From Cheiracanthium punctorium (lineage: Eukaryota > Arthropoda > Arachnida > Araneae > Cheiracanthiidae), in NCBI GenBank assembly GCA_038373885.1, contig JAWZYV010001796.1, positions 186,001 to 250,000 on the forward strand: a stretch of 64,000 nucleotides of DNA. The letters are read 5' to 3'. Below are positions 22,565-33,736 of this stretch, piece after piece. The notes beneath the pieces are model-generated. The model worked only from the letters and a program-made list of their open reading frames with translations, did not search any database and was not told the origin of the DNA. Each line of letters begins with the position of its first letter. Positions within the stretch are counted from its first letter, which is position 1. The position numbers and the translations under genes were made by a program.

Positions 22565-23283
22565 TAGAGCAAGAGCCAGCGACCGCCAGACCTTCGTCAT
22601 AGTATAAAAGCTGAAACTTTCTCTGCGCATAACCCCCAACAGAGGTAGGAACCATCGGCCCCTATAAAAATTGGATGATCGTGGCTTTGTCAGGTAACAG
22701 GTGGCAAAGGTGTATAGAATTGCTGAAAATTTCGTCATTTCATAAAGCTTCATTTTTTTATAGGTTCTTCTTCGCAGTACTAGAAATCACTTGATCCCTT
22801 GCCAGACACTTTTCCATCGTGGCAAACCCCCGCCAGACAACCTCAAAGTCTTGAAAAACGTAATTCTTAGACGAGCGCGCTGCTAGAAAGTTCGCGAGTA
22901 AGAAAGTTCAGAAGTAGCAGTATAAAATGTGCTTGGCACTTTGTGACAGCTTGACGTACTTCGTCGCGGGAGTTAACGAACACAACAGTTTTCCATGACT
23001 TTGAGATTGTCTGGCGGGGGTTTGCCACGATGGAAAAGTGTCTGGCAATCGATAAAGTGATTTCTAGTACTGTGAAGAAGAACATATAAAAAAATGAAGC
23101 TTTATAAAATGTCGAAATTTTCGGCAATTTTCTACACCTTTGCTACCTGTTACCTGCCAAAGCCACGATCCTCCAAACTTTATAGTAGCCGATGGTTCCT
23201 ACCTCTGTTGGGGGGTATGCGCAGAGAAAGTTTCAGCTTTTATACTATGACGAAGGTCTGGCGGTCGCTGGCTCTTAGACTAT
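22565..23283. mobile_element. Complete foldback element, family E copy 1, arms of about 290 bp
   Basis: The left arm starts AAGAGCCAGCGACCGCCAG (22571) and the right arm ends with its inverse (about 23277). Pairing continues for about 290 bp per arm, to roughly 22862 and 22986, leaving a unique spacer of about 125 bp. Several open frames seen in the arms mirror one another and are not genes. A transcript through it would fold into a long double-stranded RNA. No target duplication is evident. Confidence 0.8.
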
Positions 23284-23962
23284 AAGGAAGGATCTGCACT
23301 ATCTGCTAATACATTTAAAAATGATATATCACACATATCATACATAAAAATAAATTGGGTTTTTTCCTCAGTTTGTTGGAAATTCCAGAAGTAAGCCTGA
23401 TTAGTTTATCTACATATCAAAATTTTAGTGTTTTACAAGTTTCTAAAGATTTAGCTAAAGCCACTCAGTGTACGTTAGACTAGTTAAAACCAGAATCACT
23501 TTTGCACAATGTAACGGGGCAGAAATTAAAGAATTTAATCGCGTTACCACCTTTTTTTTAGTCTTCAATAGTTTTAAATAGTCTTAAATATTTTAAAATC
23601 TTAAATAGACTAAGCTGGGCATTACCCGCATTATGTATTTATTATACTTATATATTTCGAAAATATTTTGTAGTTTAAATTTTAAAGCAATACACGCATT
23701 TTTAAAATCCATATCGGTTTTATGGAGCAAACAATTGCAATTCGTATACCACACCGGAAAGAAAATCACATCTGGTTAGCACTTTGATCTTAATTTATAT
23801 TTTTTCTAAAAGAAAATTCATCCTGGTGATAAAAATGTCTATCTTTGCATTACAACATTCATAAAAGAACTTAAGTTCTGCTTGTTACATGATTGTATAA
23901 ATTATCTTTTAGACAGTCGGTGTTAATTTGGTTTTTCCTAAAAAATGAGAGAGCGAGAGAGA

Positions 23963-24114
23963 GAAACTTACACGACACTTCAAAATAGGTGACGCATATG
24001 TTTCTTTTTCTGCTGCAATTTGGATAATTCAAACAAATGAAACTTACACGACACTTCAAAATAGGTGACGCATATGTTTCTTTTTCTGCTGGAATTTGGA
24101 TCATTCAAACAAAT
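23963..24114. repeat. 76-bp tandem duplication
   Basis: Two units start GAAACTTACACGACACTTC at 23963 and 24039 and differ at only a few bases. Confidence 0.9.
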
Positions 24115-24325
24115 AATTTGATTGACCAAATAAACTATTTAAACAAATAGTTTGATTTAATTAACAAAGCATTTGGTTATTTAAATCAAATTGTTTGGTT
24201 AAATCGATAAAATGCTTCGTTAAATGACGTTAAAGTAATTTTAACAAAATGATTTTGTTGATATAACAAAATTTTCGTTGATGTAACAAAATTTTTGTTG
24301 ATTCAACAAACCATTTTTTTCAGTG

Positions 24326-25339
24326 TATTTTTACCACCTAAAAATGTACGTTAAACCATATTACTGATTTGAGTAAATTTGTTTACGTTAACCTTTTGCT
24401 ACTTTCTCTTTGATGATGAAAATGAATTTACATTTGTTTTACATAAAAGACGTAGACGAGAAGAAATGTCAAAGCTCCTTATTGTCTTAAATTAAATTTA
24501 AAAGCATCCAACCTAAACAATTCTAAGAATGTGTTGTAATATTTACACAGACGCGATCGTTTTAAAAATCAGTTTAACATACTTTATAATTCAAAAAAGA
24601 TCATATGCAAGTTCTAAAGAACTTTATCGCATTTCTATTTAAAAACACTCGTGTCCAAATAGTCAAATCCTTTAATTCAAAAGGTTTTAAATCATAGCTG
24701 CATTTTATTTTCTAAATATCGTAAGTAGTATTGTGAAACACTTCAAAGCGCAAAAATTGAAAGCGGAAAGTGGATTTTCAAGAAAATACTTCCGTATAAG
24801 AGCATTTTAAGAGGATTACTCGAACACTCGAGTTTCAGAAAATTCAGTTAAAAGCCGACGAAAGTTCCTGAAATTATTTCATCAGTTTACACTGTGCACT
24901 GTGCATAATGTACATACATTATAAATTATACATTGTTTTTGTTTACATGTGATGGCATGAATAGTACACGTGAGGTTCTCACAAGTAAAAATTGTAAATG
25001 GTTGTCTTTCATTTTTTTGACAGAAATGTGAATGTGCTTTATTTATTTCTTTTCGAAATTTTATTGAGATCATTCGTTGTGTAAAGAATATTTAGTGTAG
25101 TAAAAAAATAATAAATAAAATAAAATAGGATAACCTTAGATTGTTACATTTTGGGTCAATATTTAATATGTCGCTGACCACTTGAAAGAAGGTTTAGCAT
25201 AAATTAAAGTATATGAGATATGTTAAGTAGCATTTGCGTTAGACTTTTGTCTTTTTGTAAAAAGAGAAAGAAATTACAAAAAAAAGAAAGGTTTCTATAA
25301 CAATATCGACTGTACCATACAAGTTTTTTTAAGAAATGT
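24326..25339. other. Unannotated AT-rich DNA
   Basis: Nothing recognised. Confidence 0.4.
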
Positions 25340-25585
25340 CATTTTGAAGTCGCAACAACCATAGCAGTCACACAGTGAGTTCACAGTAGAATAGATCGGT
25401 CACACAGCAGTCACATCGTGACTTCAAAGAGATCCGAATTGGTGATTGGTCACAAATAAAGCGTCACAATGTGTTCATAATGGAATCTCTTCACTCACCA
25501 GTCACAATGTGACTAGTTTGTGAAAGTCCTGTTACAATTGGGACGTCACAGCAACTCTTTTGTGACAATCTATGCTATCAGGGTA
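25340..25585. repeat. Compact repeat of TCACA/TGTGA motifs, probable MITE
   Basis: Within about 240 bp there are about ten TCACA or TGTGA words, many as near-palindromes such as GTCACAATGTGAC. The ends carry CATAGCAGTCACACAG and, inverted, GATAGCATAGATTGTCAC, which could be degraded TIRs. No frame is open across it. Confidence 0.45.
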
Positions 25586-26380
25586 GAAATATTTCAAATT
25601 ATCCCTCAAGAAAACTCATAAATTAGATAAACTATTGAAGTAAGCGATTGAAAATATATATGCATTCTAAATGCTGATTGGGAAAAATAGAAGTGCTGAA
25701 TAATTTAAAAGTGAAAACTAGAAAAGGTTTTTAAGCCAATATATATGAGTTTCTTTTAAAAGTAACACATTCAATCTAGATTATACGAAAACATTTTATA
25801 AACACAGCTTTTTCTTTAATCCTTAATTTAAACTTCTTTCAGTTTGAAAAAAAAGTAAAATGCAGTAACACGTAAATTAGTGTCAACTGGTTTTATCTGT
25901 ATCTGTAACTTTTATCTGTAGTTTTAAGCAAATAAAAGTTTCATCTATGCACATCGATATATATAATGGTCTTGTTTTCTTTTTTATACTTGACAAGTTC
26001 AAAAAAATGGACTAATATTTATACAAGTTCTTAACAAGTTAATGGTAGGCGCATCGTAGATAGAGCTACAGAACATTAGAGTTAATACATACGAAAAGAT
26101 AAAAAAAAGCATTATCCATCAAACGTCAAGCTGTAGATAAAAAGTCCATCTATCTATCTTACAAGGCACAAAATTTATATGGCAATACAGCTATCTTAAC
26201 GCTTTTTCTTCTATGTGCTGTAATAATTATCTAAAAAAGTGAAAGAATTCTGAAGAGCAATTTTTAGCTACGTTATTTGGAAAATATTTAACAAATTGGA
26301 ATTAAGTATGATTAAGAATTGTCAATTGACTTATTTCTTTTCTCTTTGAAGCGATACATACCTATATATATAATATATAC
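25586..26380. other. Unannotated AT-rich DNA
   Basis: Nothing recognised. Confidence 0.35.
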
Positions 26381-27009
26381 TAACTAATATTATAAATGCG
26401 AAAGTGAGTTTGTTTGTTTGTTTGTTTATGACGCTTTCACGCCTAAAAAGCTCAATCGATTAGGATGCATTTTGGTTTAGATATAGAGGGGACCCTGGAG
26501 TTGGTTATAGGCTAATTAGAATTTTAGATTTTTAATTACTTTTTTAATTATTAATTAAAAACCGTTTTTACATTGCCATGGTTGGCGAGTTTCGCCCGTA
26601 TCAAATGATTCATGTTTTGAGCAAACATGAATGCTATTACTTCAATAATTAAGCGCGCGTGCATCTGAAAAACATTAAATACCACGGAAATTAAGCCAGT
26701 TTTATGCCAAATCTATCTATCTGTAATAATAAAAATGAATGTTCTCCATACAAATGTACAGAAAGCAGAGCTTTGAAAATTTGAGCATGATTGAGCCCAT
26801 AACTTCGGTAAAGTGCACCTGAGGCTCAAAATTTTGAAATTTTAACTACTTTTCAAACTATTTATTAAAAGCCGTTTTATCGCCCGCACAAAATGATTTA
26901 TGCTTTTGAAATAAAGCAGAAATTCTATTTGCAAAATCACATGCATTTGAAAAACACTGAAATTATGTTGATTTTACGACAAATTAAAAAGCATAAGTAA
27001 AGAAAGGGT

Positions 27010-27177
27010 TACTTACGTATTATCCTGGCGGTCCGCCAAGACAAGCGATTTTTTGCCGAAATAAATGCCGGGCACATGAAATTATTAATGGTTTTGAATA
27101 CGATTGGCAACAGTTTGGCAACCCATTTGACGATAAAACAGTTTGGCGGGAATGACCGCTGGGATAATACGTAAGTA
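27010..27177. mobile_element. 168-bp MITE with TACTTACGTATTATCC ends
   Basis: The left end TACTTACGTATTATCCTGG and the inverted right end (complement TACTTACGTATTATCCCAG) match for about 24 bp with two differences. GC-rich blocks GGCGGTCCGCC and GGCGGGAATGACCGC lie just inside. It is inserted in the Helitron-like element; target duplication not resolved. Confidence 0.7.
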
Positions 27178-27334
27178 CCAAGAAAAATCCAGATGTCTTT
27201 CTTAAAGTTCATAAATTTCCATATCCTACCAATAATATAAATGTGTACGTTTGTGTGTTTGGATGTTTTTGACTGAATCACACAAAAATGGTTGAACGGA
27301 TTTGAAAAAATTTTTAATGAAAATAGCTTATGCC

Positions 27335-28100
27335 CTGGATTAACATACAGGCAGCCTTTCAAGCATATAGCATAAATAATTCTTTTACAAAGACACTCAA
27401 AATAATTCTAATGCATTGCGCTCTATGGACATTTTGTAGCTACTAAACCGATTCTAAAACTTTTTTCACTGATTAAAAGTTACATTATTCCTGAGTATCA
27501 TTGTTTGTTTTTGGATTAAGACCGATTGACTGCACTGGGGTCCTATAGGCCTATATGGAAAATTCCTCTGTGGGGGATTTTCTAAGGGATCCGTATTTAT
27601 GCGAGTTTTTTTAGAAAACCACGGAAAACTGGGAGCGGCTAGGTCGACAGGCGCGACCAGGGTTTGAATCTGGCACCTCCCCCCTTGCAGTTTTGAGAGC
27701 AGAACTTCTTAGACACTGGTGGCATCCTAAGTGTTATAGGCTACCTTTAATGCATATATCACAGATAGTTCTTTTACAGGGATGCTGATAAGAATTACAT
27801 TACGCTCTATGTGCATCTCTGTAAGTACTGAACGGATTCCTAAACTTTTTTTACTGATAGTAAGCTACACTATCTTGAGTATTATAGGCTAAAATTCATG
27901 CATGTAGCATAAATAGTTCCTTTACAGGAACACTCAAAATAATTCTAATACATTACGCTCTCTGGGTATCTCTGTAACTACAGAACCGATTCTCAAACTT
28001 TTTCACTAATAGAAAGCTGCTCTATTCCTGATTAACATAGACTAAAATTCATGCATATAGAATAAATATTTCTTTTACAAAACAGTTCGCAAATACTGTC
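27335..28100 (+). repeat. Tandem array, unit about 145-150 bp, split by a SINE
   Basis: Three to four units contain CATGCATATAGCATAAATA-like, CTTTTACA, ATTACGCTCTATG and GAACCGATTCTC-like segments in order. The first unit is separated from the others by the SINE at 27530-27735. Confidence 0.7.
27530..27735 (-). mobile_element. tRNA-derived SINE, copy 2
   Basis: On the minus strand the head shows AGTGTCTAAGAAGTTCTG (A-box region) and AGATTCAAACCC (B-box), then a body with GTCGACCTAGCCG, CCGTGGTTTTCT and AAATACGG shared with the 14105 copy. Confidence 0.65.
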
Positions 28101-28341
28101 ATAACTGTCTTTATTCGCCAAATGCCTGAAAAAAATCTAAATTTAGTAACTCTGTGCATATTCTCTTATTTTAAATGAAGTATACTAACATGCATTATAC
28201 TTCATTTGAAACAAGTAAAAAGCAAATAATATTTAAATGCAGTTCCTTTTGTCGCAACAATATTTGTTATTCACTCATGGCTACATTTCTGTCGGGACCT
28301 AATTCTAAAGCCGACGCGGACGAAGTCGCGGGTAGCAGCTA

Positions 28342-28342
<1 letters not shown>

Positions 28343-28420
<78 letters not shown>
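28343..28420. repeat. (TA)n microsatellite, 78 bp
   Basis: Uninterrupted TA starting at the base after the Helitron CTAG end. Confidence 0.97.
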
Positions 28421-28424
<4 letters not shown>

Positions 28425-30004
28425 CAAACTTCTTTATTTAGTTTAATTCGTTTCAAAGTAGTTGAATCCATGGGGGGAATCGTTTTAATCCATACAAGTA
28501 TTTCATTTTAAAAGCACCAATATTGCAAAATTCTTCAAAATAGAAATCGTAAGAACAAAGAGAATTTTCAAATCAATGTTTTACTATTATTTATTTTAGA
28601 ATAATTATATTAGAACACTGGAAATTAAACTTTTCAGACTTTCGAGGATTCCGTCAGTTTTTCTGTCATTATAGTAATGGTGTATTAGTACTGTTCTATG
28701 CATATACTGTATTGTTTCGCGACAATACTTATCATGAGTTATTTGTTTTGAATGTGAAACTTTTATTCTTAGAATATGGTTATGGTTATGCTTTGTTAAA
28801 ATGAATAAAACTTATGCTTTTTTATAATGTCGATAAATTTCTCTCTCATATTTTTGAAAATTTACTACGTTTATTTAAATAAATAAGTTTGGTTGTACCA
28901 ACAGTTCATTTACCGGTACTTAAATAAAAAAGACAGCAAAATTTAAATATGTGTAATCTGCAAACCAAGGACCTCCGAATGAAAGTGTCATATATAGCAT
29001 ATTTCATATCTTTAAAGCCAATCAATGCTCTTTATCTAATAGTGGAATTTGCGAAGGCTAACATAAGCTTTCAACGTTTTGAAGTTTTTAAAGCTTTACT
29101 GTGACATATTTATACTTTCAAATAAAACAAGATGTTTTGGTCGGTCGCGTACATACAACTACACACAAATGATATTAATACATGTTATGTTTTTGATACA
29201 TAAAGGGTAGATTTTATTATATCAATTGCCCTATAATATTTGGCTCACATTAAGTAGTAATAGTTCAGTATGTAAACACGTATGAACTTAAGTATTTATA
29301 TTCAAGTGTCCCGGAACTTCACATGCGTAGAGTCAGTCAGTTATTAACCCATTTATTGACTATTAATTGATGTATCAATTTTTTTCCTGTCAGTGCTAAA
29401 GTTTCAGTAAATAATTGTATTCCTTGCCACGGAGGTTTAAGCTACATTTTTCAGAAAAACAAGCTCTGAAATTTAGACTCAAAGAGTATGAGAGACTTGT
29501 TTCTAATCAGAAACTTTCCATCCTGTTTCACTGAATTTCAATTAATAATCGTTATTAGTGTTTTAAAGCTAAAATATCGTGCACTCCTCAGTCTGCATCC
29601 TATCTTTGCCTCTTGGAAGCTTTAGTCAAAACCCAGCAACACGAAGGACTCTTGTGAATGGCGATTCTTCCATTCCTTTCATTCATTTTGCTTGGAAATA
29701 GCTGTTAAAGTTTATGTTTAGTTTCACCCTCTGCTTCTTTCTTTATTTCTTTTAATTCTTTTTTCTGTGTGTTTGTATACTACTTTTTAGATATGAACAA
29801 AAATGTTGTTATGTTTCTTTGCATATGTTTTTTTTTCTTCTATATTATTCTACTATTATTTTTAATATTATATATTATATATTAACTATTTTTTCGTTTT
29901 TTATGGTTTCTGAATTTCTGTTCATTTTACATGTTTGTTTATTTTTTTATAATCACTATCCTCCTTTTGCTAATTTCTTCTGCCCTCTTTTCCACCTCTT
30001 TCAG
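28421..30004. other. Unannotated AT-rich DNA ending in a pyrimidine tract
   Basis: No gene is seen. From about 29700 it becomes strongly T-rich and ends in TTTTCCACCTCTTTCAG, the acceptor-like sequence of the next entry. Confidence 0.4.
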
Positions 30005-30150
30005 GCGTCGCAGTCTTTCGATCAACGATACCTCTGGGGGTCCCAATTTCAGATGCGAAGTCTCTCATCTGGAATTGGCTCAAAATTAAGAGACCGTTCA
30101 TTATGGGAAAATTTGGTATGCCTAAGTTGGTCGCCTCCATATTGCAATGA
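30005..30150 (+). CDS. Candidate 3' exon, unknown product
   Basis: After an unusually good polypyrimidine tract and AG (30003-30004), the base composition jumps to nearly half G+C. Two frames stay open. One ends at TGA 30148-30150 and reads, after a few residues, TIPLGVPISDAKSLIWNWLK; the other ends at 30178. I do not recognise either. A donor-like GGTATGC at 30114 offers an internal-exon alternative. An ATTAAA sequence lies near 30282. Without transcript data it remains a candidate, and a degraded retroposon is equally possible. Confidence 0.25.
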
Positions 30151-30178
30151 CCGACATTTGGAACAGTTATTTATATAA

Positions 30179-30895
30179 AACAACGCTGTTTCAATGATGA
30201 AATCTTTGTTAGCTCATAACTTTGATGGCTGGGATGGCCTTACCGTGATTGCTTTGGAATAATACCTTGGAGAACTATGGATTAAAATAACAGGTAAATC
30301 TTAAGTTTTACTGTTTTTAAAGTACATACTCTCACAGCATATTTTAGTGTATAAAACTATTTTCCTCCTTAAAATTTGAATCATGTAGTATACAGCAGGT
30401 AGATAAAGGAATTTCTTTTCAAAATAGGTAACAAAAAAATCTTTTGATCTAAATAAAATGTTACCCTAATGTTATGTGTAACCATATAGCAACTTTATTT
30501 ATTATTACTTCCTGTAAGATTATGATTTATATACTAATGAGTATGTCATTTTATATCTCACCCCCGTTACTTAAAATTGTCCGAAAAATGTGTCCCAAAA
30601 ATGCGACATAAAAGTATGCGACCCAATTTTACATATATTTAAATACTATTAGTTTACAACAGCTTTAATCTATTACTACAATATTTCGTAAGCTGTAGAA
30701 TATGCATCACATATATTTTTCTATAAATAGGTTACAATCCTAAAAATTTCAACATTGGGTTACCAGGCGAAATACACGAAAGAGGAGATACAAAATGACA
30801 TAGTCAATTAATATCGTTTTAATATGGCAATAATGAAACTAAAAAATTAGGGGGTTTCATGGAGGGTTTTCCCCTGACGAGGCTCGAACAACCGA

Positions 30896-30939
<44 letters not shown>

Positions 30940-31244
30940 GTAAAATATTATAACTCATTTATAAAATCTCTTTAATTATGAGATATTGAAATTAAACTGT
31001 TTATAAATGATTTTATGTAGGTTTTGACATGTGTTAAATCCTCTCTCATAAAAAAAAAATATCTTTTGAAAATGAAAATTTGTAAGAAAATTGCAGTTTG
31101 TGAAAACTGCACAACATTCACTAATGTTGGGCGAACATAATTTGCAAATGATGTACTAATGGATTTTGCTGTTGTTTTTAATTTTTCATGTATCTAGTTT
31201 TTTATCTTAAAATGTTACCCTTAAGCAATGTCTCTTTTTTTTTG
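30179..31244. other. Unannotated DNA with a TA microsatellite
   Basis: A (TA)n run is at 30900-30936. A GGGGGTTTCATGG / TTTTCCCCTG patch precedes it. No gene is seen. Confidence 0.5.
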
Positions 31245-31655
31245 GAATGGGTTGATGAATAAGCCCCCCTACCCCGGATCCGCCACTGGCTCATATTTTA
31301 ATTATGGCAGCGTTACTGTAAATAGGCACTAATCCATTACCGTGCCATTATATTGTAGTCACTGTTAAGGTACCAGGGCAGTGCCTTTATTTTTAATAAT
31401 AGCCGGCACCCGGCCGTTTCATTTTGGGCATTATAAACGTCATGGGCCAGTGCCTTTATTGTGAGTAACGGCCGGCACATGCAGTATGCCAGCAGAGTGT
31501 CGTTGCCTTTCCGGGCTTCTGGCAAGGTACTTCTCGGGCGACCACTTTTGGTACGATTCAGTTACTTTTTGCAGTGCCGGGCCAGTGCTGAACCTAAAGG
31601 CAGAAAGGCGCTGGCAAGGTACTCCGCCAGCAGGTGTGTGTTTGCTGGGTAAGTC
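31245..31655 (+). repeat. GC-rich dispersed repeat F, copy 1
   Basis: About 400 bp, more than 50% G+C, matching the reverse complement of 63464-63880 at roughly 90% or better by eye. Internally, AGTGCCTTTATT followed by GCCGGCAC occurs twice in tandem, and GGCAAGGTACT also occurs twice. An internal GGATCCGCCACTG at 31278-31290 resembles a hAT terminus. Both copies carry a 60-codon open frame, but its substitutions do not favour silent positions, so coding is not supported. Confidence 0.75.
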
Positions 31656-31833
31656 CTTATAAAAAGATTTTGTTTCTTCTAAGAATAACCTGAAAATTAG
31701 CTGTATGATAGCATGCCTGTAATGCTATGTGTAAATCCAGTACGCTTCAGCGTTATTTTTATTTAAAAGTTTAGTTATATTTTAGTTTTAATGATATTAT
31801 ATTTTGTCTTTCTGTCAAGTTGTTGTTAACTCC

Positions 31834-31904
31834 CATTTGGTCGAGTGTTTAGAGCATCTGGTCCTGTTAGCAGAACCGGGTTCGATTCGGTCGGAGGAAG
31901 AGGG
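31834..31904 (+). ncRNA. tRNA-like sequence, probably a pseudogene or SINE head
   Basis: TGGTCGAGTGTTTAGAG resembles the A box. ACCGGGTTCGATTCGGT folds as a five-pair T arm with a normal loop and supplies the B box. The anticodon arm has only about four pairs and the acceptor stem does not close properly, so a working tRNA is unlikely. Confidence 0.4.
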
Positions 31905-31910
31905 GTTCCA

Positions 31911-31970
31911 TGGTGTAATGGTCAAGTTTTAGGATATTTGGGTCATTATCAAAATTGGGTGCCATTTGAA
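31911..31970 (+). repeat. tRNA-Gln-like 5' half with downstream repeat, copy 1
   Basis: GGTTCCATGGTGTAATGGT is identical to the 5' half of animal tRNA-Gln genes from memory, but the rest of the tRNA is absent. It is followed by GGTGCCATTTG 35 bp on. The same pair of motifs is found inverted at 34324-34495. Confidence 0.55.
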
Positions 31971-32229
31971 AATTTAAGAAGCAAAAATAAAATTTAAAAA
32001 AATAAGTATAGTCATTTTATTATTACATAAAACATACTTTGTTTCTGAACATTATCTGAGTATTCATGCATTTTTATTACACTTAATTTTTTAGACTTTT
32101 CCATTATCAGGCTTGATGAAATTTGTTATGTCTGTTACCGGATATTTTATTTGAAATTTGTATACTTATGTTTAGCAAAAATAATGGAAAGTATATAATT
32201 GCATAAGTATGGAGTCCTTTGTCCATATA
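31971..32229. other. Unannotated DNA
   Basis: AT-rich; nothing recognised. Confidence 0.3.
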
Positions 32230-32400
32230 CACTCATGTCCATAAATTAAGGATAATTCAGAATCACACAGAAATTGATCTCTAAAATAAAAATTTCACCT
32301 GTGTAATGATCACACACATCTTGAAGAAGAATATGCAAATTACAGGAAACCACCAGATGGCGTGGATAGTACGTCACAATGACGAGAGTGTAAGAGAGGG

Positions 32401-32410
32401 GTATATAAGG
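32401..32410 (+). promoter_or_regulatory. TATA box of the Tc1 element
   Basis: GTATATAAGG lies about 70 bp upstream of the transposase ATG at 32480. An AATAAA at 33643-33648 is the matching poly(A) signal. Position and sequence are good, but activity is untested. Confidence 0.5.
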
Positions 32411-32479
32411 AATGGTGGCAAAGAAGTAAAATTGTTCACAAGCGCTGTGAAAGCCTTTCAGTGCAAAAACCGCATAGTT

Positions 32480-33508
32480 ATGGCACAAAGGAGGCATTTG
32501 GATGATGTTTTACGTGGCAGAATTATCGGACGACTGGAATGTGGACGTACCCAGCTGGAAGTATCCGAGGAACTTGGAATCGCCCAGAGTGTCATCTCCA
32601 GGCTTTGGCAACGAATCCGAGATGATGGTAATGTGAGTAGACGTTACAGCACAGGTCGCCCCCGAGTTACAACGCAGAATGAGGACCGCTATTTGGCAGT
32701 TACTGCCAAAAGAAACAGACGGAGTACAGCATCAGACCTGTCTCGTCAGCTCTCTTCAGCTACCGGTACGACAGTTTCAAGGCAGACCGTGTACAGACGC
32801 TTAGGGCACATTGGTCTATATGCTCATAGGCCTGTCAGATGTGTTCCACTTACCGCAACTCACTGTCGCCTGCGATTAACCTGGAGTAGAGAGCATGCAT
32901 TGTGGACACCGCACTAGTGGTCTTGTGTGATGTTTTCCGACGAGTCCAGGTTTAGTTTGGAGTCTGATTCTCGCCGGACATTCATCTGGAGAGCGCCAGG
33001 TACCCGTTACCACCAAGAGAACACCATTGAAAGACACTGTTACGGTGGTGCAGGATGGCTCGTTTGGGGAGGAATTATTCTTGGTTCCAGAACTGACCTG
33101 CATGTTCAGAGTGTAACGATGACAGGCCACATCTATCGGGATGTCATTCTGGAACAACATGTACGTTTGTTTCGGGGCGCCATGGGTGCTGAATTTGTGT
33201 TTATGGATGACAACGCCCGTCCTCACCGTGCAAGCATTGTAGACGAATGCCTTCAATCGGAGGATATCACCCGTATGCATTGGCCAGCATACTCACCGGA
33301 CTTGAATCCAATAGAGCATGTGAGGGATATGCTTGGCCGACGAATTGCAGACCGTCAACCCCCTCTCACCTGTCTACCGGAACTTCGGAGTGCATTGCTT
33401 GATGAGTGGTGCAATATTCCCCAAGATCAGATTGATCATTTGATACTCAGCATGCCTAGGCGTTGTCAGGCCTGTATTGCATCGTCCGGGAGACATACTC
33501 CGTATTAA
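32480..33508 (+). pseudogene. Tc1-like DD34E transposase with one in-frame TAG
   Basis: The frame spans 342 codons plus stop, the normal length for Tc1 transposases (about 340). It starts MAQRRHLDDVLRG and ends GRHTPY. The N-terminus carries paired helix-turn-helix DNA-binding segments (about residues 10-110) with a GRPR linker motif. The catalytic domain holds the DDE residues in MFSDESRF, FMDDNARPH and SPDLNPIEH, with exactly 34 residues between the second D and the E. A TAG at 32915-32917, just before the first catalytic D, interrupts the frame; the frame is unchanged after it. EHVRDM replaces the usual EHVWDM, a second likely lesion. The upstream in-frame ATG at 32306 would add 58 unrelated residues, so 32480 is the better start. 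The enzyme would cut at the 27-bp ends and insert at TA. As it stands it should give only a truncated DNA-binding fragment. Confidence 0.93.
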
Positions 33509-33736
33509 CCATCCTACTAACCATGTTATACTGTTTTTTGTAAATAGGTTCTTTTTTGAAATTTGGTCAAGGGAGTAAAACTTGCAATTTTTTTTAATTA
33601 TGTCAAACATATAGCATCTTTTTTCCTCTTTACTTTTTGTTTAATAAATAGACTTTACAAATAAGTCAAATTTGTTTTGCTTCTTTCTCTTTCTTTGCCT
33701 GAACTTCATTATCCTTAATTTATGGACATGAGTGTA

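Larger units (their letters stand above)
22298..24325. mobile_element. Family K element with ends rich in GTTGAATCAACAAAA
   Basis: The right end reads, on the minus strand, CACTGAAAAAAATGG after TA, followed by repeated TTTTGTT and CAACAAAA motifs. The left end (about 22298-22390) carries the same motif type (TGTTGAATTCAACAAAA) but its tip is degraded. A short relative with both ends is at 49090-49295. The interior holds the complete foldback element and a 76-bp tandem duplication. Pairing these two ends as one element is inference. Confidence 0.45.
26381..28342 (+). mobile_element. Helitron-like element carrying tandem arrays
   Basis: The left part begins with the arthropod-typical TATTATAAATGCGAAAG followed by TTTG tandem units. 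The right end is GACGCGGACGAAGTCGCGGG, able to form a short hairpin, then GCAGCTAG and T at 28343, as in Helitron 3' termini (hairpin then CTAG, inserted before T). The expected 5' TC is not clear, so the left boundary is uncertain. A second start-like segment (TCTGTAATAATAAAAATGAA) near 26710 suggests an internal duplication. No Rep/helicase frame is present, so it is non-autonomous. Confidence 0.5.
32230..33734 (+). mobile_element. Near-complete Tc1-family transposon (1505 bp)
   Basis: The ends start CACTCATGTCCATAAATTAA and are exact inverted repeats for 27 bp, flanked by TA on both sides (32228-32229 and 33735-33736). The single gene, a TATA box upstream and an AATAAA downstream are all present. 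Only one in-frame stop and a few likely missense changes break it, so this is among the youngest insertions in the window. Confidence 0.95.

Noticed and set aside
22457..23285. Several 63-98-codon frames on both strands that resemble each other
   Set aside because: They are mirror readings of the foldback arms and also appear, truncated, in the copy at 20638. No protein motif is present.
28271..28471. 66-codon minus-strand frame with a long IY repeat
   Set aside because: Product of the (TA)n at 28343-28420 plus the Helitron end.
31337..31525. 62-codon frame shared by both GC-rich repeat copies
   Set aside because: Between copies, changes that alter residues outnumber silent ones, so no sign of selection for protein. 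The start codons are non-ATG.
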